Assembly (NCBI GenBank): GCA_944381095.1
Contig: CALWJW010000013.1
Location: forward strand, 1 to 33,745
Length of the DNA stretch: 33,745 nucleotides
Origin: an uncultured Clostridia bacterium
GTDB taxonomy: Bacteria; Bacillota; Clostridia; Oscillospirales; CAG-272
Direction of reading: 5' to 3'
Of this stretch, positions 16,782-24,716 are shown piece by piece. How positions within the stretch are numbered: position 1 is the first letter of the stretch; every line of letters starts with the position of its first letter. Both the position numbers and the translations under genes were made by a program. Below the pieces are notes generated by a model that did not search any database, was not told where the DNA came from, and worked only from the letters and a program-made list of their open reading frames with translations.

Positions 16782-17726
16782 TCAGAGAACGTCAAGAAGA
16801 AGCGCCATGACCGGCATTGTGGCGAGAGAAAGCACTGTGCTTACCGAAACCAGTTTTGAAGCACAAGCCGTGTCGCTGCCGAATTTTTCGGCATACATAC
16901 CGGTTATCGACGCGACCGGCGCCGAAGCACATATCAGCACAACGGTGAATGCCGTAAGGTCATAAAATCCGAACAGTTTACAGACACACAGCATTCCGAA
17001 GACTATAACCGGAAGAAAAAGAAGCCTGAGAAACAAAGCCTGATACAGGTATCTGTCAGAAAAAATGCCCTTCAATTTCACGTCCGCAAGGCGCATTCCT
17101 ATTATCATCATTGACATCGGCGCTACGGTGTTTTTCAGCATTTCGAGCGCTTCGTAAATAAAGTTTCCCGCAAATTCAGGCAGGAAACTGTAAAAGTCGG
17201 TGACAAAAACGATTATCCCGATGGCAGTCGGCACGGTGGCAGCATTTATGAACATTTTCCGCGGCGATATGTACGACCTGTCCTCTGCATACATCATGGC
17301 ACCTACCGACCAGCAGAAAAAGTTGAAAGCAACAATGTAAACCGACGCATATATCGCAGCCTCCTCACCCAGAACCATTGATATAAGCGGAATCCCCATA
17401 TATCCGGCATTTGCAAACACAATGCCGAAACGGTAAATCTTTCTCTTTTCCTTTTCCGCTTTACGGAAAAAGAGCGGGCATAAAGCCAAAAACACTACAT
17501 GAACCGCAAAACTTAGCGCCAGCACTATCCCTGCCGTTTTCAGAACCTGCATATCACGGGGTCTGAAAAAGCCTATCATTATCATAGCCGGCTGCGTTAT
17601 GTACAGAATCGTGTTGGAAAAACCCAGCGGAAGTCTGTCATCAGCAAATTTCAGTTTTCGCATGACAAACCCCGGTATGATCATCAGAAACAGCAACAGC
17701 ACCGCCCGAAACAAACTACCGAACAT
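16782..17726 (-). CDS. AEC-family (auxin efflux carrier-like) membrane transporter
   Basis: A 314-residue polytopic membrane protein with about ten hydrophobic segments in two halves, the AEC permease arrangement. Typical features are the N-terminal PGFVMRKLKF, a GIVFANAGYMGIPL segment in the first half, NTVAPMSMMIIGMRL in the second and SAPVASITGMYAEKFG near the end. Bacterial members export or import small organic acids such as malate. Substrate is not evident. The start has AAAGGGG six bases upstream. It lies downstream of the unknown membrane protein gene and upstream of the HAD gene, all leftward. Confidence 0.87.
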   Translation of the reverse strand: MFGSLFRAVLLLFLMIIPGFVMRKLKFADDRLPLGFSNTILYITQPAMIMIGFFRPRDMQVLKTAGIVLALSFAVHVVFLALCPLFFRKAEKEKRKIYRFGIVFANAGYMGIPLISMVLGEEAAIYASVYIVAFNFFCWSVGAMMYAEDRSYISPRKMFINAATVPTAIGIIVFVTDFYSFLPEFAGNFIYEALEMLKNTVAPMSMMIIGMRLADVKLKGIFSDRYLYQALFLRLLFLPVIVFGMLCVCKLFGFYDLTAFTVVLICASAPVASITGMYAEKFGSDTACASKLVSVSTVLSLATMPVMALLLDVL

Positions 17727-17832
17727 CTGTTTCCCCTTTCAGTCATTCAGGTTTTTATCAAACAGCTTTAAAGCCGCTCAGATAACCTTTTCAGTTCGGA
17801 AACCGTTTCAAAATCCGGATTTCCGGTCATTT

Positions 17833-18690
17833 TCAGTCCTCACTGTAAAAAAACAGCCTCGCGGCGTAGTAAAGCGACAAAAACATCATTGCGAATATCA
17901 TCACAGTGTCTCTGATATCCACCGCTCCGGACGTCATAAGCATAACGAGCCTTCCTACCCCGAAGCCGACACCGTTTACCGCCGCCGCGCTTCCGGTCGC
18001 AAGTCTTGACCTTATACCGTTCCCGTAAAGTCTGTAATGTATCTCGTAAACTACGGCAAGCATGAGCAATATCAGCGTTATTCTCTCAGTTATAAAATAC
18101 TCGGAGCTCAGTGGATAGATCTTGCTGAAATAACTGAAAACAGAACTGAAAACAAACCAGGTTATTCCCGCAGTTCCCATGACAAGGTGGAGTTTGCTGC
18201 CCTGCTTTTTGCAACTGTCGGCAAACTCCGGTACAAAGTACAGTGCAAGCGGATAAACGCTGGCTTTCATCAGTACCGAGAAAAAAAGCGTAAGTCCGGA
18301 TTTGTGAGGAGTCGTCAGCGTTATGATTATGTCGACGGTTCCTTGAAGCGTCAGTGCCAACGACGTCAGATACCTGATGACCTTTACAGGCAGGGCGTCG
18401 ACTTTGTAGTATTCTGAGCACGAATAGTTTTCAGGCAGACTTCCGCACGGCTTTTCCTCTTTCGGAATTGCCGCGAAACAAATCACCACCACCGCCAGCG
18501 GAAGAGCGACAGAAAATATCAGCATCAGCTTTCCGAGAATGCTTCCGTATTCGAACAGCACTGTTTCTTTGTCGAAATCGAGCGCAAGCGCCAGCGACGA
18601 AACCACCGCCATCACAGCCGCAAGTGCGCCCGCAGAAATTCTTACCGCCCGTTTCCGCAAATAATACTTTTCCAAACCTTTTTCTTCCAT
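17833..18690 (-). CDS. Polytopic membrane protein of unknown function
   Basis: I do not recognise this 285-residue protein. It has about seven or eight hydrophobic spans, a short charged N terminus (EEKGLEKYYLRKR) and a hydrophilic loop near residues 75-100. No catalytic motif stands out. The start is placed at ATG 18688-18690, with GAGGT ten bases upstream, because the promoter at 18758-18786 predicts transcription from about 18751; the earlier in-frame ATG at 18786 would lie upstream of that. It is transcribed divergently from the hydratase cluster with 272 bases between the starts, so a shared regulator is possible. Confidence 0.78.
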   Translation of the reverse strand: MEEKGLEKYYLRKRAVRISAGALAAVMAVVSSLALALDFDKETVLFEYGSILGKLMLIFSVALPLAVVVICFAAIPKEEKPCGSLPENYSCSEYYKVDALPVKVIRYLTSLALTLQGTVDIIITLTTPHKSGLTLFFSVLMKASVYPLALYFVPEFADSCKKQGSKLHLVMGTAGITWFVFSSVFSYFSKIYPLSSEYFITERITLILLMLAVVYEIHYRLYGNGIRSRLATGSAAAVNGVGFGVGRLVMLMTSGAVDIRDTVMIFAMMFLSLYYAARLFFYSED

Positions 18691-18757
18691 TACTTCGATT
18701 ACCTCACATTTTGCGGATTTACCGCACCCGGAACTTTCCGGCAAATCCATTCGTTTT

Positions 18758-18786
18758 ATTATATAACATTTTCGCGAGTTTTTCAA
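18758..18786 (-). promoter_or_regulatory. Promoter of the unknown membrane protein gene
   Basis: Minus-strand TTGAAA (18781-18786), 17-base spacer, TATAAT (18758-18763). Transcription should start near 18751, about 60 bases before the chosen ATG. Confidence 0.85.
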
Positions 18787-18896
18787 GGGTTTTGATGAAT
18801 TTACAGTAAAAAATTATTTTCTATGGCTGGTATCGGCGCTGTCAGACGCAAAAGGCTTTTAGCTGACGGTTCTTACGGAATCTACGGGTTTTTCTG

Positions 18897-18925
18897 TTGA
18901 CAATTCCGGGCTGTTGTTGTATAAT
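18897..18925 (+). promoter_or_regulatory. Consensus sigma-A promoter of the hydratase cluster
   Basis: Perfect TTGACA (18897-18902), 17-base spacer and perfect TATAAT (18920-18925), 37 bases before the hydratase ATG. About 30 bases upstream of the -35 is an imperfect palindrome (GTCAG at 18841-18845 and CTGAC at 18862-18866 around AAAAGGCTTTT), a possible operator. A full-consensus promoter on a catabolic-type operon would suggest control by a repressor. Confidence 0.92.
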
Positions 18926-18962
18926 AACCCTGTAAAACAGTCGTCAGGAAAGGAATCTCAAA

Positions 18963-21161
18963 ATGGCAGAAATAATAAACAGCGGTGTTTTCCTCAAAAA
19001 CGGAACTGAAATCCTTGAAAATTCAGATCTCGATAAGAACACTGCGAGAAAAAACACCATATCGTACGGTATACTGTCCGCACATAACACCGGCGGAGAC
19101 GACAGTAGCCTGAAAATCAGATTCGACGCTCTGGCGTCGCACGATATCACCTATGTCGGAATAATCCAGACCGCCAGAGCCAGCGGTCTGAAAGAATTCC
19201 CCGTACCTTACGTTCTTACCAACTGTCATAACAGTCTCTGCGCAGTCGGCGGAACGATAAACGAGGATGATCATATGTTCGGACTTTCCGCAGAAAAAAA
19301 ATACGGCGGAATATATGTACCGGCACACCAAGCGGTCATACACTCATTCATGCGTGAAATGATGAGCGGATGCGGAAAAATGATACTCGGTTCCGACAGT
19401 CATACAAGGTATGGCGCACTCGGAACAATGGCGATCGGAGAGGGCGGCCCGGAACTGGTAAAACAGCTTCTCAGCAAAACGTATGACATTCCGTCACCGG
19501 AAGTCATATGCGTTTATCTCACCGGCAGCGTCCGTCCGGGAGTCGGTCCGCAGGACGTTGCGCTCGAACTGATCGGCGCGGTATTCAAAAGCGGGTTTGT
19601 AAAAAACAAGATTCTCGAATTCGTCGGCGACGGAATAGCTTCTCTTCCCATAGAATTCAGAAACGGCATTGACGTTATGACTACCGAGACGACCTGTCTT
19701 TCCTCAGTTTGGGTGACAGACGAGGAGACTCACCGTTATTTCATCAATCATGGACGCGAGCAGGATTATAAAAAACTTTCACCGGGTGAGATAGCCTACT
19801 ACGACGGCATGGTAAAGATCGACCTTTCCAAAGTCAACTGCAATATTGCCCTCCCGTCCCATCCCTCCAACGTTTACTCGATCGAAGAGCTGTGCGAAAA
19901 CGCCGATGTCATACTTAAAGAGTATGACCTCCTTGACAAACTCGGAAAAGACGGCAAGATCCACTGCGATCAAGGTATAATAGCCGGCTGCGCCGGAGGC
20001 ACATACGACAACCTCACCGCCGCCGCCGACATACTGAAAGACCGTTCTATCGGCAACGGCGCATTTACACTTTCGGCTTATCCGGCATCACAGCCTGTTT
20101 ACCTTGAACTGATGAGAAACGGATTTGCCGCCGAACTGATGAAGGCGGGCGTTACAATGAAAACCGCTTTCTGCGGTCCGTGCTTCGGAGCCGGCGATGT
20201 TCCCGCTAACGGCGCACTGAGCATCAGACACTCAACAAGAAATTTCCCGAACCGCGAGGGCTCAAAACCGGGACAGGGACAAAAAGCTTCCGTGGCGCTG
20301 ATGGACGCCCGCTCGATTGCGGCAACTGCACTTGCCGGCGGTGTTCTTACTCCGGCTTCGTCGCTCGACGTAAAATATACGCCGTCGGAATACAGGTTCG
20401 ACAAAACAGTTTACAACAACAGGCTTTACAACGGTTTCGGAAAACCGGATCCGGAAGCCGAACTGGTTTTCGGACCGAACATAAAGGATTGGCCTGAAAT
20501 GCCGGAGCTTTCCGACGATCTGGTACTCGGAGTTGCTTCTGTCATTCTCGATCCGGTTACCACCACTGACGAGCTCATTCCTTCCGGCGAAACATCATCA
20601 TTCCGTTCAAATCCGGAAGCTCTTTCGGAATTCACGCTTTCAAGAAAAGATCCTCAGTATGTCGGCAGAGCCAAGAAAATAAGGGCTTTCCGTCAGGATA
20701 AGTCCTCGAAAGAGATAGCTGATTTCTACAAAGCTCTGAAAACCGCAGGATATAAAAATCCCGAAAACGCAGTTATGGGTTCTGTCATCTACGCCGTAAA
20801 ACCCGGAGACGGCTCGGCAAGAGAACAGGCGGCATCATGTCAGAAGGTCCTGGGAGGAATGGCAAATATCGCAAAAGAATATGCGACGAAACGTTACCGC
20901 TCAAACCTCATAAACTGGGGTATGCTGCCATTCACATTTGACAAAGATCCTGACAAGCTTCCGTTCGGAACCGGGGATTTCATCTGGATCCCGGGTATCG
21001 CGAATGCGGTCAAAAACGGCTTACAGACTGTCAGCGCTTACGTTTTCCGCAACGGACAGCTTGATGAGATGAAACTTTCTCTGCCGGTGCTGACCGAAGA
21101 CGAAAAAACCATAATCCTCAGCGGCTGCCTGATCAATTACTACAAGCTTTCGCTCCGCTGA
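18963..21161 (+). CDS. Aconitase-superfamily hydratase, YbhJ-like
   Basis: A 732-residue [4Fe-4S] hydro-lyase of the aconitase superfamily. Expected cluster ligands are present: C343 (in AGCAGGTYDN) and C404, C407 (in FCGPCFG). Active-site segments include GSDSHTRYGALGTMAIGEGG (about 143-162), STRNFPNR (424-431), and in the C-terminal swivel domain GDGSAREQAA and RYRSNLINWGMLPFTF. Length and sequence flavour resemble E. coli YbhJ, whose substrate is unknown, more than citrate-cycle aconitase (about 890) or the isopropylmalate enzymes. GGAAAGGA precedes the start. It is the first gene of a cluster with a KdgF-like cupin and an epimerase-like protein, so a sugar-acid hydration or dehydration step is a reasonable inference. 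Confidence 0.88.
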   Translation: MAEIINSGVFLKNGTEILENSDLDKNTARKNTISYGILSAHNTGGDDSSLKIRFDALASHDITYVGIIQTARASGLKEFPVPYVLTNCHNSLCAVGGTINEDDHMFGLSAEKKYGGIYVPAHQAVIHSFMREMMSGCGKMILGSDSHTRYGALGTMAIGEGGPELVKQLLSKTYDIPSPEVICVYLTGSVRPGVGPQDVALELIGAVFKSGFVKNKILEFVGDGIASLPIEFRNGIDVMTTETTCLSSVWVTDEETHRYFINHGREQDYKKLSPGEIAYYDGMVKIDLSKVNCNIALPSHPSNVYSIEELCENADVILKEYDLLDKLGKDGKIHCDQGIIAGCAGGTYDNLTAAADILKDRSIGNGAFTLSAYPASQPVYLELMRNGFAAELMKAGVTMKTAFCGPCFGAGDVPANGALSIRHSTRNFPNREGSKPGQGQKASVALMDARSIAATALAGGVLTPASSLDVKYTPSEYRFDKTVYNNRLYNGFGKPDPEAELVFGPNIKDWPEMPELSDDLVLGVASVILDPVTTTDELIPSGETSSFRSNPEALSEFTLSRKDPQYVGRAKKIRAFRQDKSSKEIADFYKALKTAGYKNPENAVMGSVIYAVKPGDGSAREQAASCQKVLGGMANIAKEYATKRYRSNLINWGMLPFTFDKDPDKLPFGTGDFIWIPGIANAVKNGLQTVSAYVFRNGQLDEMKLSLPVLTEDEKTIILSGCLINYYKLSLR

Positions 21162-21177
21162 TTTTCCGGAGCTGACC

Positions 21178-21207
21178 GGCGGCAAGTTTTTCATAATGCT
21201 TGCCGCC
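21178..21207 (+). other. Intra-operon stem-loop
   Basis: GGCGGCAAG (21178-21186) pairs perfectly with CTTGCCGCC (21199-21207) around a 12-base loop. It lies between the hydratase stop and the cupin ribosome binding site. No T-run follows, so a processing or mRNA-stability element is likelier than a full terminator. It may set the ratio of hydratase to downstream products. Confidence 0.7.
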
Positions 21208-21244
21208 TGAAATATTTTAACACTGCGCGTAACAGGAGGTATTT

Positions 21245-21571
21245 ATGTTTGTAAAAAGCAACAGAATAGGCGAAACGGCACTTCCGACCGGAGTAAAAAG
21301 GAAGATAAAAGGCTACCTTGACGACCTGATGGTCTGCGAGCTTACTTGGCAAAAGGGTATGCGGGGTGAGCTCCATTCACACGAGCACAGACAGTGCGGT
21401 TACATACTCAAAGGTTCCTTTGAAGCTACCGTAGGCGAAAAAACCGAAACCCTCGGTCCCGGCGACTGTTTTTACACCGGAAAAAATCAGCCGCATTCTC
21501 TCGTATGTCTTGAAAATGATTCGGTAATGCTGGATATTTTCACTCCGGTCAGGAAAGATTTTTTACACTGA
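21245..21571 (+). CDS. KdgF-like cupin, probable unsaturated-uronate-converting enzyme
   Basis: A single-domain cupin of 108 residues. The metal-binding block is HSHEHRQ (H44, H46, H48, Q50) with a second histidine at H84 (QPHS), and the C-terminal DIFTPVRKDFL holds D97, F99 and R103. This D-x-F-x3-R spacing and the overall sequence match KdgF as I know it. KdgF converts 4,5-unsaturated uronates released by lyases or unsaturated-uronyl hydrolases into the linear keto form. A generic cupin remains possible. The start has a strong AGGAGGT seven bases upstream. It is 83 bases after the hydratase and 29 before the TIM-barrel gene. Confidence 0.82.
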   Translation: MFVKSNRIGETALPTGVKRKIKGYLDDLMVCELTWQKGMRGELHSHEHRQCGYILKGSFEATVGEKTETLGPGDCFYTGKNQPHSLVCLENDSVMLDIFTPVRKDFLH

Positions 21572-21600
21572 ATCAACCTTAAACTTGTAAGGAGAATTTT

Positions 21601-22461
21601 ATGAAAACATCAGTTTCGAGTTACAGTTACCTCAAATACATGAGAAGCACCGGTGCGGATTTGTTCAAAATATGCGATCTTGCCAAAAAAACCGGCTTTG
21701 ACGGAATTGAATTCACAAGACTCAATGAGGACGGTCGTTCTTTCGACGAAACCCGCAAGCTCGCTTCCGAGCTTAAATCCCACTGCGATGAAATAGGACT
21801 TCCGATAGTTGCTTACGCCGTTGGTGCGAATTTTCTGTGCCAAGACCCTTCTGCGGAAGCTGAAAAGATCAAACGTGACGCTGATATCGCCGCTTCGTTA
21901 AGCGCTCCCGTTATGCGGCACGACGTTTGCTATTCGCTTCCGAAAAAGCACCTGTATTCTTACCGCGACGCCGCAAAGGATATGGCTCCTTACATACGGG
22001 ATGTTGCGGACTATGCCATGAAAATCGGGGTTAAGACATGTACTGAAAATCACGGTTACATATTCCAGAGTCCGGAAAGAGTCGAACTGCTTATGCTCAC
22101 CGTCAATCACCCGAGTTACGGCTGGCTTTGTGACATCGGTAATTTTCTGTGTGCAGACGCCGATCCCGTAAAGGCTGTTACCGTCGCAAAAGACTATGTT
22201 TTTCATGCGCACGTGAAAGACTTTCTCTTCAAGGACGGTTCGGTTGCCAGACCGTCCGGATTTTTCGGAACGTCGGGCGGAAATCACATCAGAGGCACTA
22301 TACTCGGTCACGGAACAGTGCCGGTACGCAACTGCCTGTCAATTCTGAAAAATTCCGGATACGACGGTTATGTTTCTCTTGAATTTGAGGGTCCGGAGGA
22401 TAATCTCGAAGCAATCAGTGCAAGCTACGGTTTTCTTAAAAAAACACTTTCCGAAATCTGA
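21601..22461 (+). CDS. Sugar phosphate isomerase/epimerase family TIM-barrel protein
   Basis: A 286-residue AP_endonuc_2 (xylose isomerase-like TIM barrel) protein. Probable divalent-metal ligands at the barrel mouth are E149 (TENHG), D178 (CDIGN), H204 (HAHVKD) and E261 or E263 (SLEFEG); GHGTVP at about 236-241 is also typical. Relatives include epimerases, isomerases and dehydratases such as inosose dehydratase and tagatose epimerase. The N terminus (KTSVSSYSYLKYM) resembles a subgroup found in carbohydrate loci. AAGGAGAATTTT precedes the ATG. The family call is firm; substrate is unknown, and context points to a sugar or sugar acid. Confidence 0.9.
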   Translation: MKTSVSSYSYLKYMRSTGADLFKICDLAKKTGFDGIEFTRLNEDGRSFDETRKLASELKSHCDEIGLPIVAYAVGANFLCQDPSAEAEKIKRDADIAASLSAPVMRHDVCYSLPKKHLYSYRDAAKDMAPYIRDVADYAMKIGVKTCTENHGYIFQSPERVELLMLTVNHPSYGWLCDIGNFLCADADPVKAVTVAKDYVFHAHVKDFLFKDGSVARPSGFFGTSGGNHIRGTILGHGTVPVRNCLSILKNSGYDGYVSLEFEGPEDNLEAISASYGFLKKTLSEI

Positions 22462-22700
22462 AAACCGTTTTGCATTTCCGTTTGTAAAAAATGTCCGATG
22501 AAACCTTTTGTCCCGGGCAACAATACAGATGTGCACAAGCAAAGTCAAATCCGGTCCGGATTACAACAGCCATTACAGTGCTTACTGTTTTTAACGGCAG
22601 CTCAAACATCGTATTTCAGGCTGCAAGCAAGTATTTTTTTCACAGCCGGTGTTGAACTTAAACGCTTGTCAAACTATGAGTTGTTACAGAGGTGAAATTT
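22462..22700. promoter_or_regulatory. Operonic gap with palindrome and weak internal promoter
   Basis: A 239-base gap before the last gene of the cluster. It holds a perfect 15-base palindrome (AATCCGG, one base, CCGGATT, 22548-22562) that could be an operator. A weak sigma-A-like pair, TTGAAC at 22652-22657 and TATGAG at 22675-22680 with 17 bases between, could give the last gene its own transcript. No terminator is seen after the TIM-barrel gene. Confidence 0.4.
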
Positions 22701-24371
22701 ATGAAAAGCGTGCGTTCTCTCATAGACGGTTTTGTCTGGAATCACATTGAATATTTTTCTGAAATGGTGTATGAAGGAGGGAAAGATACCGAATTCATGA
22801 AAGTCAGAGTGCTCGACGATCCTGAAAAATTCGTTTGCGGAGCACTTTCCTGTGCGGAGGCCGCACTTTGTGTACACTATTTCGTGACAAAAGACAAAAG
22901 AGCCGAGGTTTCGCTCAATCGTCTCGTCAGATTCCTTTCTTACACGTCTGAATCCGACATAAAGACCTGGGGAAAATTAAGTACACTCAAAGCGTTGGTT
23001 ACGCTCAAACGTGCCGGTCTTCTGGACAAAATAGAAGAAGAACAGCTTTCAGTACTTAAAGAAAAAACCGATTACTCCGACTTTTTTGATAAAAAAACAC
23101 TAACTCTGAAAGGAGCCCCGACTAACTATCTGCAAGTAGCCATGAGCTGTGCGGGCCTCAGAAACATACTCGGGTGGGAAGACGGAAAATACTGCCGTCT
23201 GATTGCCGGAAAGCTTATGGCGGTAATGAGCCGGTCATCCTCTGAGGGCTGGATGGACGAACAGCCTCCATATGGCAGATTTGACCGTTATTCTCTCATT
23301 ATAAGCTCGGAAATGTCAGACAGCTTGCAGAATTTAGGTCTGGATTTTCCGCAGTCTCTTTCGGAAAATCTGAAAAAAGCTTCTGATTTCGCTCTCTTTT
23401 CAGCTAACAACAGGGGCGACGGAATAAATTTCGGAAGAAGTCTTTCCTGCCACGGCGACTGTGCCACTGCTGAAATTCTTTCCTCTGCGCTTGCAAGACG
23501 TCTGATAGAGAACAAAGACATAACGCTTGCCGTTGCGTACGCAATACGTATCATTGAGAAAACTCTGAATTTCTGGTATGATTCAAACCGTAAATCCTTC
23601 AACATCTGGTGGGATGGCAGGAGCACAAACAATTACCGTCAGGTGCACAGAGTTCTTGAAGTAAACCTCGACATGGCTATGCACCTGATTTCCACCCTCA
23701 ATAACTTTACAGCAGCCGGACTTGATAACTGCTGCCCCGAGATCGCTTTGCCGTCACCCAAAAATTGGATATGCTGTGAAGTCAATTTTGAAAAGCATCC
23801 GGGCTGTAAGTATTCGCTCTATACTCTGCGTTACGGCGACATAACCGCTATGCTTCCACTTACCGGACTCGGAAACAATTTCAAAAACTCGGGTTATATG
23901 CCTTATCCCGCAATATGCGGCTTTCTCGAAGCCGCTCCCGAAGCAAAAATGCCGTTCCTTACCCCGGAATTTGTGCTCAAAAACGGAAAACGCGCCCGTC
24001 CCGTTCAGTTTTTTACAGACAGCTTTGCCACAACTACTTCAAACGGTGTGAAAATAACCGCCGTAGGGAAACTTTGTTCTTTTGAAGGAAAAATTCCGGA
24101 AGCTCTTGAAGAGACGTTTAAGTCCGAATACCGATTCGAAAACGGAACAATTACTGCGCTTTTCACTGCCGACGCGGAGATTGAATCTGTTTCTATGGTC
24201 ATAGGCATCCACAGAGCCGACGATGAAGTATCGCCGGTAAATTTCGACATTACGACCGGTATAAGCACCGACGGAGTTTATGATTTTATGACTCCTCACG
24301 GACCTGTCGTAAGCGCATGGCTTTGCTCCGGAAAATCCTCCTGTGTGGGTTACCTGGCAAAAATCAGGTGA
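22701..24371 (+). CDS. Unrecognised 556-residue protein, probable helical-toroid plus beta-sandwich carbohydrate enzyme
   Basis: I cannot name this gene with certainty. The first two thirds look alpha-helical with repeated helix pairs; conserved-looking blocks are GWMDEQPPYGRFDRYS, GDGINFGRSLSCHGD and DGRSTNNYRQVHRVLEVN. The last third is beta-rich. This two-domain plan recalls polysaccharide lyases and DUF2264-type glycosidases with an (alpha/alpha) barrel, and the FGRSL and YRQVHR motifs loosely echo DUF2264. That link is from memory and uncertain. There is no signal peptide, so it should act in the cytoplasm on imported sugars. The start is ATG 22699+2 (22701) with GAGGTG six bases upstream; a GTG at 22692 is less likely. 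An intrinsic terminator follows. Confidence 0.72.
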   Translation: MKSVRSLIDGFVWNHIEYFSEMVYEGGKDTEFMKVRVLDDPEKFVCGALSCAEAALCVHYFVTKDKRAEVSLNRLVRFLSYTSESDIKTWGKLSTLKALVTLKRAGLLDKIEEEQLSVLKEKTDYSDFFDKKTLTLKGAPTNYLQVAMSCAGLRNILGWEDGKYCRLIAGKLMAVMSRSSSEGWMDEQPPYGRFDRYSLIISSEMSDSLQNLGLDFPQSLSENLKKASDFALFSANNRGDGINFGRSLSCHGDCATAEILSSALARRLIENKDITLAVAYAIRIIEKTLNFWYDSNRKSFNIWWDGRSTNNYRQVHRVLEVNLDMAMHLISTLNNFTAAGLDNCCPEIALPSPKNWICCEVNFEKHPGCKYSLYTLRYGDITAMLPLTGLGNNFKNSGYMPYPAICGFLEAAPEAKMPFLTPEFVLKNGKRARPVQFFTDSFATTTSNGVKITAVGKLCSFEGKIPEALEETFKSEYRFENGTITALFTADAEIESVSMVIGIHRADDEVSPVNFDITTGISTDGVYDFMTPHGPVVSAWLCSGKSSCVGYLAKIR

Positions 24372-24422
24372 GTTTATAACGTTATATTCACCGGCTTAGC
24401 AGATCAAGTGGTATTTTAAAAC

Positions 24423-24450
24423 AAAAAACAGGCAATATGCCTGTTTTTTT
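24423..24450 (+). terminator. Intrinsic terminator of the hydratase cluster
   Basis: CAGGCA and TGCCTG pair around a three-base loop, extended by an A6 run on the left and a T7 run on the right. The symmetry lets it work in both directions, though the leftward folC ends nearly 270 bases away. It lies 52 bases after the last gene of the cluster. Confidence 0.9.
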
Positions 24451-24716
24451 ATCGTTTACTCCTGATTTGAACACACGAAAAAACCGGTTTCTTACGGTAT
24501 AAATATATCTATCCGTATACCGGGATCATCATTTCTTCGGTTTTAACAAGCATCAGTACTTCCGCGCTTTGTAATTACCCGTTTTACGCAGCCGACAGCT
24601 TTCCGAACGATCTGTTCTTTTAGATCGTTTGTTTCCGGGATTTAATTTTCAATCAGTTAAAAAATTCCGGAAACAGAACTTACGGAACGTTGTGTTCAGC
24701 AGACATTTCGGAAAAA
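24451..24716. other. Gene-less stretch with two stem-loops, 3' of folC
   Basis: No gene is supported here. Two inverted repeats stand out. The first is CGAACGATCT (24604-24613) with AGATCGTTTG (24622-24631), eight-base loop, one G-U pair. The second is a 13-pair stem, 24631-24643 with 24662-24674. They share base 24631, so they abut and cannot both form at full length. They lie downstream of folC on its strand and may protect the end of its mRNA or end transcription, but no T-run follows. Confidence 0.5.
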
